From contig JAMKCH010002849.1 in assembly GCA_023653785.1 (NCBI GenBank), positions 62,001 to 126,000 on the forward strand: a stretch of DNA of 64,000 nt. Direction: 5' to 3'. The stretch comes from Ophioderma brevispina. Lineage: Eukaryota; Echinodermata; Ophiuroidea; Amphilepidida; Ophiodermatidae. A model generated the notes under the pieces. It worked only from the letters and a program-made list of their open reading frames with translations, ran no database searches and was not told the DNA's origin. The position numbers and the translations under genes were made by a program. Position 1 is the stretch's first letter. Every line of letters starts with the position of its first letter. Shown here piece after piece: positions 47,056 through 59,747 of this stretch.

Positions 47056-48122
47056 CCTCAAGTAGCTTTAATCCGGTAAGGCCAGACTGCCACCATATTA
47101 CCCCCTCTCATATATTTACATGCAACCATAAATTTAATATTTTAGCTGTTTAACTTCGTTGTTGATTAAACAGGCCAACATTAAAATAAATTTTGTATCA
47201 TGTAAATATCTACGAGGGGTACATATGGAAGGAACTCTTGCCTTAGTAATACGTATTACAAAAACGTTAAACTGTCTGCATCACATAATAATCGTCACGA
47301 ATCTTCCAACGCCATCGGACCCAAATCACATTTTGAAATATCGGCGATTGAAGTTTTTTCGAGAATTATGAACTGCATTCGAAAATTGAAACATTTTAGG
47401 AAATGATTTTATGTGGATATTGGGCCATTCAAACGTTCTTCATTTTGAGCGCGCTTTCCATTCAAGTATCGTTTGTTTTCCTTGTCCAATTAATTCAAAG
47501 TGATTGGTCTGTTTGCCAAAAAACTAAAAAACGGCTCTGTTTCTATGTCAAAGGAGACGAATGCACATTGAGCTTGCGTACTCAAAAGAGTCGATCGATT
47601 GCCTCAGACGGCGGTCTTCAACAGTTGAAACATACTTTTGCCTGAGGAGGGCGCCAGAAATGACTATGCTTTTTGTACGGTTTTCTAAGGTGTCATTGTT
47701 CTTTACAGGCAAATAATGTGCCAGTGAAGATAGAAAAGAGGAATGATGAAGATTGAACAAGCAAAATAACATTTTTAATTTTGTATTAGAATTGAATTTA
47801 ATCAAATATTTAATACTCAATGTAAAATATAATAATCAAGCTATAAATATAAAAGTTAATTGAAGGAAACCTGTAAAAGATGGATTTTACGGGGTTTTGT
47901 TGGAAGAATTGCTGCAAGAATTTTCTTGTTAAAATTTATTAGCATTTTCTGGGAACTTAGTACTTAATCGTATAATTGGAAATTCATAATAATCTATGAT
48001 AATGTTGATCTCGAAAACAAAATAGAATAAAAGCTCCAGTTTTAGTCGGTTGATACGCCTGGTAAATGGGACATAAAATTTACAGGATTTTGCTGTATTC
48101 AAATTGATAGCATCGGCCCACA
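47056..48122. repeat. Tandem duplication, copy 2, right part
   Basis: Collinear with about 41303-42370 (shared TCACATAATAATCGTCACGAA, ATGATTTTATG, GGAGGGCGC and GGCAAATAATGTGCCAGT) with frequent one-base differences. It ends at ATCGGCCCACATT, after which the sequence is unique. Confidence 0.85.
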
Positions 48123-49334
48123 TTCGTAAGTACAATAAGGACATCCAAAGCGTATGTCTAGAGTTTGAAACCCGGGTTTTGTGAATATTGGACATAATAA
48201 CTTTTCATAAAAAACGTTAAGTGGAAGAAGTTGTGATTTATCTGTTTATTGCTTGAAGGTGTATATTTTGTATTCACTTTTTAGAGTAAAATGAATCAAA
48301 GATCGTGCTACTTTATCAAGAAGAAAGCTTTATCTACTATCAAGTCATTATTTTGTATTAAATTTACGAAAGTTTCGGACGAAACATCACTTTAATGCTA
48401 TGATAGACACATACAACACGTGGTTATAATGAGTACTGTATTTTCGTACAATTGAACTCAAAAAACAACGCTTTATCATATGGGATCTTTTACATTTATA
48501 GTATTAAATTTCAGTAGTTCCAATATCACTGAAAATAAATACAAGCTTCATGTAGGCTTACTACTTTCAAGATAACGAAAACCATAGGAAGGGTATATTA
48601 GCAAAGTAGTGTCAAATGACGTATCGAAAACTCGTAAAAATAAATGAATTCGGAGTGTATATCAGAACAATGAAATTGAAATTGATATTCCCATGGATAT
48701 TATTTAAAGTTTGTCATCAAACAGATCATGCGTATATATGTTTCAACCTTTGGAGTCATGGCACTCTTAGAGTAGTTGCTCTTATTACTTTCTGTTGTTG
48801 AAAACTTTCATATGAGTAAAAAAAACAACCATTTTGAGGTAAGATGGCAGTTTGCCGAAACAAGACTTCTGACGTTAATTTCAATTCAAATTGCCAATTC
48901 TGATTATCAAAGGGGTATTTATGAAAATGCAGAATGAGCATTTTCTCATGTTAAAAAACATCTTTCGTTATTGGAATTGAAAGGAAATGAATTCCTGTAT
49001 CTACTCCAATAAGGGGGGGGGGGGGGGTAATTGGGTTTGAATTCAATTTTATTGAATAATTTCAATGAGTATCCTTTAAGTTACCATGATCATGTATTTT
49101 AATTGAGAGGCTGAAAAATGTGAAGATAATTTTGTCTCCATGTACTCAAAACCACCTTACTTTATTGCGCGCTAGTTTTTTTTTAGTAAACACAGATAAA
49201 TTATCAAGTAGTGAAAATTATAATCAACTACGTTGCTGGAACTCAAAAAAATGTAGGTATGTGGGAAAATGTGGAAAGAAAAGAGGAAAAACGAAAAGAT
49301 TTTGATGTTCTTTGTTTTACTTGCACTTATTGAT

Positions 49335-49853
49335 TTAACCCTCGTCTACCTAAGGGGGGGGGGGGGGTTGTTAGCACCCCTTCAGGTTTCCCCTGCTAGC
49401 TAAAGCCCCCTTTTTGGTGTCAGATATTTAATGTAATTGTCAATGATATTTCGCTCCTTTATCCAAAACAAACATCCACCGGGGTATAGGAAAGATAAAT
49501 GGTGATCCCAAAGAAATGTTAGGGATATCACATTTTATGATGGAAATGACACTAGTTTTATAGAATGACAGCATTGAGTGATATAATAGGTGTTTGGGTC
49601 GCTAACATTGCGAAATATCAATTTCCACACTATAGCCAGTATTTCGCACTTCCTAAAACATATGATATGATAGTGACGTCATAAGGGGATGTTGGTACTT
49701 ATCTTTGGTACAAATGCGAAAGAAGAAACTCCTAGCTATCCTTTGGTACCAAATTGCAGGATCGGATGTTCAGTAACGGAAATCCACAGGGTGGTAACCA
49801 CCCACCCCCGTCGGGGTTTTGTTTAAAAAATGGCTCGGGTAGACGAGGTTTAA
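49335..49853. mobile_element. TTAA MITE, CCTCGTCTACC family, full copy
   Basis: Starts TTAACCCTCGTCTACCTAAG with a G run and ends GGGTAGACGAGGTTTAA; 519 bp. This copy defines both termini of the family most clearly. No open frame. Confidence 0.8.
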
Positions 49854-52163
49854 TTTGGTGTAAATTAATAATGCAAGTAACTTTTAAAACAGGTTAAGGC
49901 CTATCTACTAGAATACAGAATCAAACTGGGACCCTATGATATGAACTCAAATACCTAATAACCCACGATACTATGCTACCATAAGGGAATATATAAGAAA
50001 ACATTGAATGTAGTATATATATTATTTTTCCTTTCAATTTAAGAGATGTAAATTAAAATGGACAAATCATACCAAAACGTGAAGGCTTTCAACAAGAGGT
50101 TTTTGAACTATCTTAAAAAAAAATTGGAAGTGAAATAGGCTACTAAATTAGTGTTCGTTTATGTCCTTTCTGGGATTAAAAAATTATCTTGTGGTTATAA
50201 CTTTGAATTACCAACATAGCTCATTTGAATCTTTTACTTTATTACACACTTCAACAATCAATAATTGGCAGCAAACGGTGTAAACTGAATTAAATGTTAC
50301 TATTTTTGAACAATTTACCGTAACGTACTACATGTATGTTGGTTATCACTTCTCAAAGGAAAATAAAGGGTATTTGTGGGGGGGGGGGGAAAATTATTTA
50401 TTTTTGTACTTTTAACTTTATCTATCATCATTACAAAATAAAAGACCTATAAATATTAGTCTAAACAACAATAAAAAATAATAACTAAAATAAAACTCAA
50501 CTGGCGCGATTCAAAAATGATAAACATAGGCTCCTTTTGCCGTGACTCATCGCGCCCGGATCGTGCTTAGGACAGTCAAGACATCTTACAATATACGTCT
50601 GGTAAAGCACGCAATGCAGCTAAAAATGCATATTTGTTTAAACTTACCACTAACATGCATCTTGTATTTACGAAATACCGTGCGCTTCACAGTCAAAGAA
50701 AGATCAGAAAAAAAAAATGACAGTAATTAAAAATATAGTTAAATACTTTTTGTCCAAATTTTCGAGGCCTATTACGTCTAAATTTATCAGAGAGGCTGTA
50801 TTTGGAAACTTTGAATTATATCAACATTTTATACACTATGATGGATTCTAATTGTCAGTATTACAGAAAAAATACTGTAAACTGATAGGAAACTACTGGG
50901 AGCAATTCTGCCAACAACAACTCCCAGAAACCACACAGCTTTTATAGTTTCCATCAAAATTTCACGTTATTATTTACCAGTTTAATATATGTTACCAAAA
51001 TTAACTGAATTTTACAGTAGTAATGCACCGTAAAAATTTTGGTTGACATTTGTGGAAAGGCCTACTAATTTAGGATGTTCGTCAGTCTTTTTTATTCTAT
51101 ACACATTAACAATCTCTGTAATAACTCGCAAAAATATATTGTCGTGTTTTGAGTGAATCAGTTTGTACAGTATACTGTAATTTTCACAGTAATTATTCGG
51201 CAGAATTGCTGTCAGTAAAATACTGGAAAAATTGATATATTTTTGAGTGTGGCAAATTCGTCTCAGATGACAGCAAGGATCTGTACGCACATTGTACAAT
51301 ATAAACTTCGACCAGACTTCATAGCCCCCCCCCCCGTGTTGATCAAGAGAGGAGATGAATCTCGCTGTATCCCATGATCGATAGCTCACTTAATAAGCGG
51401 CCGTGGGGTGGTTTCAGATACAGCAAACAGACGCATGCAGATTGGTCTGTTTGGAAGACGTTCATTGCGTTTGGGGATGATTCCCCAAAGTAAAAATCTT
51501 TAATCTAAAAATTGGAATGTTATTTTTGCTTCAATCTTTGGTATAGAAAAGAGCTTGTGATATAGTATCATAATATGCAAAAACTCAATTTCGCCAAAAA
51601 TGGTCGATTGGTTTGTTTGGAAGATTTATGACATATAAACGACGTATTTGTCGGAAAAACTATTTAAATGGACGAGCATCGTATCTGCATTTTGAGTATT
51701 CGCCGTTCTTCTCGAGATGCGTATTTTAAAAATAGTAAGTAGGTGACCGGCCGACGATATAGCATTATATATTTTGAACCTTGGTTATCAAAGTAAAACT
51801 AAGTTGAGCTCAAATGGTGAGGATCATGCGTGAAAATACAGGGTCCCTGTTTCGAGTACCGGTTCCAGGCTAGTTGTTTTTAGTGGTATTTGGTACAGTT
51901 AGGGGTATCCCTTACGTCCCCAAGAAAATGACTCGCCACCTGACCGGATACGGCGCGTAGGCGTGTTATTTGTTGTTGCTAGATCTAGGAGCACTTTCTG
52001 CGTAAACACAAGACCGGGATCCGCTCCGATAGATTTTTGAAAAGTGGCAAAAATGGCCATTAGGAAGTTAAGGGAATGTATAAGAGCAGCCACCAAAGCC
52101 CACTATTAGCGGATGTCTCCATGCTGTTAGAGAGAAGCCGAGATAGATAGACATGAAGAGAGA

Positions 52164-53143
52164 TTAACACTTAGTGCACAAGGGGGGAGGGGGGTTCCAT
52201 AGTACCCAACATTTGATTTTTTTGCGTTTTCACGGTTACGCAATCCAATTTTTCAAAGAGTTTTTTGCTAATTGTCTGATTTATAAATACGCTTCTCCTG
52301 ATAAAAAAAAAAAATTAATCCGCCCACGGCTTAATTAGAAAAATTAGGTGGGCACTATGGAACACCCCCCCTTGGGCACTAAAGGAAGTGAAAAAATCGA
52401 GATAATTACTAATTACAAAAATTTAAAGTAATTAAAATCTTGGGATTTATTTGCTTAGGTATTACCTTAGGAGGTAATTAATAAATTAATTAATACTTAA
52501 ATCAAATAACATTTTATATGCTGATAGCATCCAATTTTAATTTTGTCATTGCGTTGCTCTTAACTGTGTAAGTCTATGGGAAAATAAGGCGATTTTGAAG
52601 TTTCTGAGAAAAGATACAAGGATGGTATAAATTTGCTATTTTGCAATGATATTTTAATTGGTTATTCTTAGAGTAGAATAATGAATTATTTGGTTCAAAA
52701 CCTTTAATTGGAGTTGCTGAGGATTGAAATGTGCGAACCACTCTGTTTCGAAGGAGTGGACAATTTCAATTGGCATAGGTCATAGGTCAAAGGTGGATTT
52801 TTCATTTTAGTGTGGGTATGTGGTTCTTACGTAACCCCCATTTATTTGTGTTAGGTCATGATCAAAATCCCAAGGGCAAGTGGTTATATGGTTAAGTAAT
52901 TATCTCATAGTAATATTGCAAATGAGCTACTTAGTTCAGGTATTGTAAAAGATGAACCATGTTTTAGGCTAAATATTAATTACTCTCTATTTTGTAAAGC
53001 GCTTTGACCTTGTTTTGAGAAGGCGCTATATCAAATGCCGTTTGTATTGTATTGTATTGTATTGTATTGTTGGGTCCCTAGGAACCCCCCCCCCCCCTTG
53101 GGCACTAACGGAAGTTTTTTTAGCTTGGGCACTTAAGTGTTAA
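52164..53143. mobile_element. CACTTAAGTG-family MITE, second subfamily, full copy
   Basis: Begins TTAACACTTAGTGCACAAGG and ends GGGCACTTAAGTGTTAA, 980 bp. Same subfamily as 38770-39688. It has a nested insertion at about 52857-53070 with a retroposon-type tail. Confidence 0.8.
52857..53070 (+). repeat. Nested SINE or LINE 3' tail
   Basis: Ends TGTAAAGCGCTTTGACC...GAAGGCGCTATATCAAATG followed by (GTATT)n. The AAAGCGCTTTGA...GGCGCTATAT.AAT plus short tandem repeat tail is the common 3' end of many CR1/L2-like retroposons in aquatic animals. It lies in a MITE between blocks that are separated differently in the copy at 38770-39688. Confidence 0.65.
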
Positions 53144-53164
53144 GAGGCGGCATGTGTTTACGTT

Positions 53165-53205
53165 CGTGTGTGTGTGTGTGTGTGGGTGTGTGTGTGTGTG
53201 TGGCG
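53165..53205. repeat. TG microsatellite
   Basis: (TG)n with one GGG interruption. Confidence 0.9.
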
Positions 53206-53566
53206 CATGTTTGTGCATGTATGTTTGAGACCAATAGAAATTACAAGATGACGACCAATTGCGCGTCTGATGTAATTTAATTTCATTTTATTTGCCAGCT
53301 TAAAACAAGCATAAGCAAGCACTATTACAAATACTGTATTGCACAATCAAATGTAAAACATCCACACGAAGGAAAACGGTCATAACAATAACCCAAAACA
53401 GATTAGGACAGAGTGCACCCTGGTAGGGAGGACCAAACAGAGGACAGAGCACAGAGCCCTGAGGGACTCCAGATTAGCAACCCACCAGGAAGAGGCACCA
53501 CGAAAATGCACGCACTGAAACCGGTGTAAAATACCTTGAAGCAATTTACGAGTAATTTAACGGATT

Positions 53567-54108
53567 TTAAAGCGGCACTGGCACATTTTCACAAAATATG
53601 AACTTTCTTCAATTTGCTCTCAAATGATAGTCTAGGCCATTGGAAGAACAGAGATATATTTTACATATAAAAATAACATACCCCAAAACAGATAGGGACA
53701 TTGATATGAGAATAAAGACATCCAGGTAATTTGTAGGCCAACTTTTAAGTTTTCCATAACTTTAATCAACAAATGTGTATATTACATGAATATTTTTGAC
53801 TCGTACTCACTGATATATATTAAAACCGCAAACGTTATAGACCGGTCAAACAGTGTGCATAGCGTGGGAAACATGCATACGGCGTGCTTGTTCTTGTGTT
53901 AAACACCAGTTTCGTCGTCTGCTGAATTTCGCGTCGCCGGCGACGCTAAATTACAAAATCGTTCCGTGTACCCATAAGGAAGCTGATTTGGTCTTAATCA
54001 TTTCGGGCGAGGGCTTTTGTATATAAAAGCTTTACAACCATGCAAAAATATCGATTTTGAAAAATCTTGAGGGCGCACTATTTTTAAAATGTGCCAGTGT
54101 CTCTTTAA
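53567..54108. mobile_element. TTAA MITE, ACACTGGCACATTT family, copy 1
   Basis: TTAAAGCGGCACTGGCACAT at the left and AATGTGCCAGTGTCTCTTTAA at the right: inverted termini with TTAA edges, 542 bp. It is about 90 percent identical to 57184-57709 over its whole length. No open frame of note. Confidence 0.85.
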
Positions 54109-54425
54109 AGAAAAACATAAAGCCTGCCAAAATTGGGGTCTGAATACTTAGCGTTACCTTAAATAGTAATGTGCAATGTAAATTATTTAAGAAGTCTGTG
54201 TTTATCAAATCTTCGACTACATGCTTTCAATTGTAGTTTGATGTAAAATGTGGTCAAAGGTCTGTGTTTATCAAATCTTGGACTATAGTCTGAATTTTTA
54301 TTCCTGTCAGTAAACGCATATTTTCGATGGTACGAATTCATTTGGAGGGATGTGTTGAGATTATAAAACTAAACTGAGATGCTCAACTTTGTTCAGGATA
54401 AAAAGATGCGTTAACCCATTTTACA

Positions 54426-54582
54426 GGGTTTTGACAATTAGCGACCCCGGGTCACTAGTGACCCACCCTGAATTCAGCAGACTTTACGGAATAAACTGCA
54501 GAATTATACGTTTATTCCGCTACACGTCATGCTGAATTCAGTGTGGGTCACTAGGGGACCAGGGTCGGTAATTGTCACAACC
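54426..54582. mobile_element. 157-bp palindromic element with 10-bp direct repeat
   Basis: Flanked by perfect direct repeats CCATTTTACA (54416-54425 and 54583-54592). Its termini GGGTTTTGACAATTAGCGACCC and the complement of GGTTGTGACAATTACCGACC pair, and the arms continue through GGGTCACTAG, CTGAATTCAG and GGAATAAAC to a 13-base loop. A 9-10 bp target duplication fits a Mutator-type non-autonomous element; the superfamily is inference. Confidence 0.75.
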
Positions 54583-56097
54583 CCATTTTACACAAATCTC
54601 TTTGTATCGAATACGTAAAGACTTCATACCAAATTCAATTGAATAGATTGTCGTACAACCGTTATCGATTCCTTTGTTTGGAGGTAAAGTAGTAAATCAA
54701 GAACGGATAACAGGGTCATGAACATCTAAGGCTGGGTGGTTGAAGAGGAGGATTAGGCAGCATAGTATTGTATAGTCTGTTATGAGTGACCAAAACTTAA
54801 CCCAGTAACTTAAATATTGGACCCAAGTGTCAAATATTATTATGGACAAGCGAATAAAATGTAGACGTACTAAGATGTTCTAATATTCTTTTAACCCAGG
54901 AGCTAGCACCAAATTGGAACATATCTCAAGTAAAAAGGTTTGAGTGATTATTATGTTGACAGACTGACCAGAACCCATGAACGTGATTCTTAAGTGACAC
55001 AAGTGGTGCCTTTAAGAGAGGGGCAAAAAAAAAATCAAAGTTTTACAGGGGTCAAATGTTGTAAATTGATCCAATCATGTGAAAAGCCACACCATGTACG
55101 TGTCTAACCATAAGGTTCAGAAAGTATAGTTTGTAATTGTACAGCCTAAAGTGTCGAGTTATAGGTAAAAAACAGCAAAAATCAATAATAAGGGTCAATT
55201 TCAGTTGTCAGGGGTCAACTTTTAAATTGCTCGATTTGGATAAAAATGGTCAATATTGGTGGAGCTCAAGGTATAAAATAGGAATAGTTTGAGTGTATCA
55301 AAGCGTGCTTAAGAAGTAGGGGGGTTAAAAAGATCAATCCCATTGAATGAAATGGGACGTTGACCTTCATGGCCCCCTACATCGGAAAACTAAGCATTTA
55401 AGACGTCCTTGAAAACTATCTTAGTTAATCCTACTGGTACAAATGTGTGCTAGCTCCCGGGTTATATGCAGAGATCTGCTTAACTGTCTTTGTACTGAAA
55501 AACGGTATAAAAAACAGGTTCAATCCCCAATTCAGTTAACCTCAACCTATTCCTAAGTGTAGGGGCGGTGAGTGGGAATTTAAAATTCAATATGTTTGCG
55601 CAACTAGCCCCCGCCCCCCAAAAAAATACAATACGGAGATTAATTCTATCTTGTCCGCATATGTCAATACTTTCACAAAAATTCATTCGTTCGCCCTGAC
55701 TATGCTAGATATAAAATCGAATTGGTCCGTAATAGTTAAGGTAAAAATTCTAGGATCCAAGGAATAGCCCTTGTCTTCTTCATCTGCCTGAGATGGGTGA
55801 ACAGCATACCGCATTCTCTAATACATTTGAACATGAACCAATACGAACATGAGAGCCCGCCAAGTCATCAGTACCTGAGAAGTAAGTAAAGTGAGATTCA
55901 CTTTAAGGGATAGGCAGCGATAATGCGAGAGAATAAAAAAAATGTGGAAATTCATTTTTAGTTTATAAAACAAATATAAGTATGTACAATTCCATATAAC
56001 TACTTTAATGTACGAACAAAAACGCCAAATAGTGAAAAAGTATTTGAGGAAATTTGTCATACCGTCTCCTGCAAATAGACATACAGCAATGATGTCT

Positions 56098-56408
56098 TAA
56101 AATCCTATTGCCAAACGCTTCACTCAATTTCAACCAAACCTGTTCAAAAGAACCATCCAAGCTTCATATGGAGGGTGTGTACACAAATTGGGGTGAAAGG
56201 TCATGTGGATAGATTAAAAAGGTATCTTTAATGTTTTTTCTTCTTCTGCAGCAAATCATTGTTATGATCACAAGACCTGGTCAGAAGAACCACTGGCCAA
56301 AGGTCTATGGAGGTAAACACAGATTGGGTCAAAGTTTACGTGGGCTGATTAAAGGTATGCGACCCGATCAAAGCTTCTTCTGACACCTAATTTTTTTTTT
56401 TTTTTTTT
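56098..56408. repeat. 311-bp dispersed repeat with T-tail, copy 1
   Basis: AAAATCCTATTGCCAAACGC to GACACCTAA then an 18-base T run. It is nearly identical to 58314-58626, about 2.2 kb away in the same orientation. No TIR or pol III boxes were seen. Confidence 0.8.
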
Positions 56409-57183
56409 AATCTGCACTAAACACCTAGCTGATTGTAGCTGACACCAGTACAAAATAAAGAAAGATCAATAATCTTATTTTGTGTTTGAGGTAAACCTGT
56501 ACAGGTCATGGTGCACAATATCACTCTTAAAAATCTTGAATATTCATACGAAAAGGCTTTTTTTGATCCCAAGTCGGAATTTTGATACGCACGTATAGAA
56601 ATTACAGAATCAGATAAAAAGTACTGTCTTGTCTTAAATACACGGATTTCAACCCAACCACTTGTTAGCACATCGATGCCATTTCCAAAAATGTGCGAAA
56701 ATTACATTTTTAAGCTGGTTTCAAATATTTTTGATTTAACTGTGATAAATGTGAAGAAAGTACTATATATTACCAGTTCAAATTTAAATTCTTTAAAAAT
56801 GACCAATACAGGGCACTGTTTTCAATATTTCGGTCAAAATAGGCAAACGTGGCTTTTGGGGCAACAATTTGATATTTCATGCAATCGTAGTTATTCGAGT
56901 GGAATAACTACGAATCGTGGTTATTGTTTATATCCGTCTAAAAAATCCAAAGAAACATTAATGGAGGCATTTGACAAAAGAGGGCGCTTTCCTTAGAATT
57001 GCCAAGAAATCCTGGCTTACAAGGTTGCGGTTTTGTATACTTTGTGGCTTTTGAGGATTATAATATTTTTGGACTGAAAGTGATTGCAATTGAACGTATT
57101 TAGTGTTTCAAACAATTGTAACATGTCAACATGTCTGAGAACTACCAATAGAGGGTGCTTTTTAAAGATACGCAAAATTGCTT

Positions 57184-57709
57184 TTAAAGCGGCACTGGCA
57201 CATTTTCACAAAATATGAAATTTCTTCAATTTGCTCTCAAATGATAGTCTAGGCCATTGGAAGAACAAATATATATATTACACGTAAAAATGGCATACCC
57301 CAAAACAGAGAGGGACATTGATATGAGGATAAAGACATCCAGGTAATTTGTAGGCCAACTTTTAAGTTTCCATAACAAATGTATAATATTACATGAATAT
57401 TTTTGACTCGTACTCACTGATATTAAAACCACAAAGATTATAGACCGGTCATACAGTGTGCATAGCGTGAGAAACATGCATACGGGGTGTGTTCTTGTGT
57501 TAAAAGCCATTTTCGTCGTCTGCTGAATTTAATGTCTTCGGCGACGTTAAATTATAAAATCGTTCAGTTTATCCATAAGGAAGCTGATTTGGTCTTAACC
57601 ATTTCGGGTGAGGGCTTTTGTATATAAAAGCTTTACAACCATGCAAAAATATCGATTTTGAAAAATCTTGAGGGCGCACTATTTTTCAAATGTGCCAGTG
57701 TCTCTTTAA
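57184..57709. mobile_element. TTAA MITE, ACACTGGCACATTT family, copy 2
   Basis: Same termini and interior as 53567-54108 (526 bp; TTAA at both edges). The minus open frame 57226-57510 is inside it. Confidence 0.85.
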
Positions 57710-58313
57710 TGTCTATTGAAAGCTTGTTAAACATGTATTTATCAAAATGACCAATAGATGGCGTCTTCAGTGTCTGGAAAACGCATCATGGATATATCTT
57801 CAAACCTTGTAAATACACGTTTGTCGTCTCTTGTTAACTATGTTCTGGAATTCCTTTCTGTCTGTAGGAAAACTTGTGAGCAGGCTTATAATCTATAAGA
57901 TGCATGATTGATAAGGCAGGGGGTTGGGACATATGTGTTCTCGACCTGATTGGATTTTGGCTCCAAATATGCTAATTAAGTATAATATAATTTGCATAAT
58001 TTATTTTAATCTTTTTAAGAAAGCTTGTTAGTGAGTTATCTGGGGTTCTGTAAGGCTTAAAGGCCTATGGTGGTATAACTTGGTGGAATGAAGCTGGTTG
58101 ATGAGGTCTCGACCTGATTAGATTTTAAAATAAAATATGCAGATTATGTATGCAAATGAGCTAATTAATATGCGTAACTACTGAATTGTTAAAATGGTAC
58201 ATCAGATACCCCAAATTCCTTTGCTACATGAAAGCTCGTCATGACATGCATCTTCTGTGTGAATCTAATTGAGTCAAAGGTCGTGTGAGCTGATGAAATG
58301 GACATTTGTTTTC

Positions 58314-58626
58314 AAAATCCTATTGCCAAACGCTTGACTCAATTTCAACCAAACCTGTTCAAAAGAACCATCCAAGCTTCATATGGAGGGTGTGTACACA
58401 AATTGGGGTGAAAGGTCATGTGGATAGATTAAAAAGGTATCTTTAATGTTTTTTCTTCTTCTGCAGCAAATCAATTGTTATGATCACAAGACCTGGTCAG
58501 AAGAACCACTGGCCAAAGGTCTATGGAGGTAAACACAGATTGGGTCAAAGTTTACGTGGGCTGATTAAAGGTATGCGACCCGATCAAAGCTTCTTCTGAC
58601 ACCTAAATCTTTTTTTTTTTTTTTTT
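58314..58626. repeat. 311-bp dispersed repeat with T-tail, copy 2
   Basis: Nearly identical to 56098-56408, with only a few differences (CAAATCAATTGTT for CAAATCATTGTT; AAATCT before the T run). Confidence 0.8.
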
Positions 58627-59747
58627 GGAATTTATAAATCTTAATTTTGATGGAGAAAAATGGAGGAACGATGTTGTCGATCAGGTCATCTACCTTTAAA
58701 GGGGACCATCCGAGCCTGGTTTAGGCTAGGGTGGTGGTCACAGATAGTAGTACTAGAGAAATAAATGGCTAACAGTGCTAAGTTTTGATGTTGTTAATTT
58801 CTCAATGATGTTTAATAGCAATAGAATTTTGCCTACCTGGGGTCCGTTCCCTATTACGTCAGTCACTTAAAATACTCTAGTTTTTAATAATTACTGTACG
58901 TTTGTTAACTGATAACACTGTTCACAGAGATAACGTAGTTCACATGTATCTCCCTTTATTTGATAGAGGAAGTATATTTGAACGATTAAAAGTATTTTTT
59001 CATGTTAGTCATAACTATAATTAATATCGCCATCAAGTAGCAACACTATCGATCTTTTATCAAACGTTTTGTAACATGTTCCCCTAATAAAGTACATGGT
59101 GCGCGCTGCTCACAGCTCAGAGTGTGGCATTTATATGTCATCATAACTGAAATTACAAACTTGTTGATATCCCACTGAGTTGGTCCGTGATACGTAACTT
59201 CCTATTAATCACGTCATTTGTATTGTCTAGGCATTAGTTTTAAACGCTAAAAAGGTTCAGGAGTCACACAAAATGTTGTTTACTTGTCGAGTTTAATAAG
59301 GATAGTAATTAGTATTAATTTATATTTTACTACAGTAAAATATTAATGACATTGAATTTGGTAGAGTAAAACCCAAAGCTCCGTTTTATGGAATAATGCA
59401 TATGGAGCAAGAATGCATATGATTTTGGCTCTTATCTGTTTATCAGCCTCGATCTCACCACTCACACCATCATAAGTAAGACCTATAATCATCATTATGA
59501 AAATGGTATTTTTACAAACATGACTATAACATATTTTGGCTGAATTTCGATTAATTGTGAAGATGCAGGTGAAATATGGTCCGTGAAATTGGTTCTACAG
59601 TAACCAATGGGCTATTTTAATCAATTTAATTGCTGCATACAAAACTTAGTAGCCCTGTTAAGCTTTTCGGCCAATATTCTTTCACACAAAATCCAATTAA
59701 TGGTATGCTGAAATCAAATGGCCTCAACACAATTAAAATATCCCCAA

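Noticed and set aside
53158..53346. Open frame ending in repeated Thr-His
   Set aside because: TG/CA microsatellite translation.
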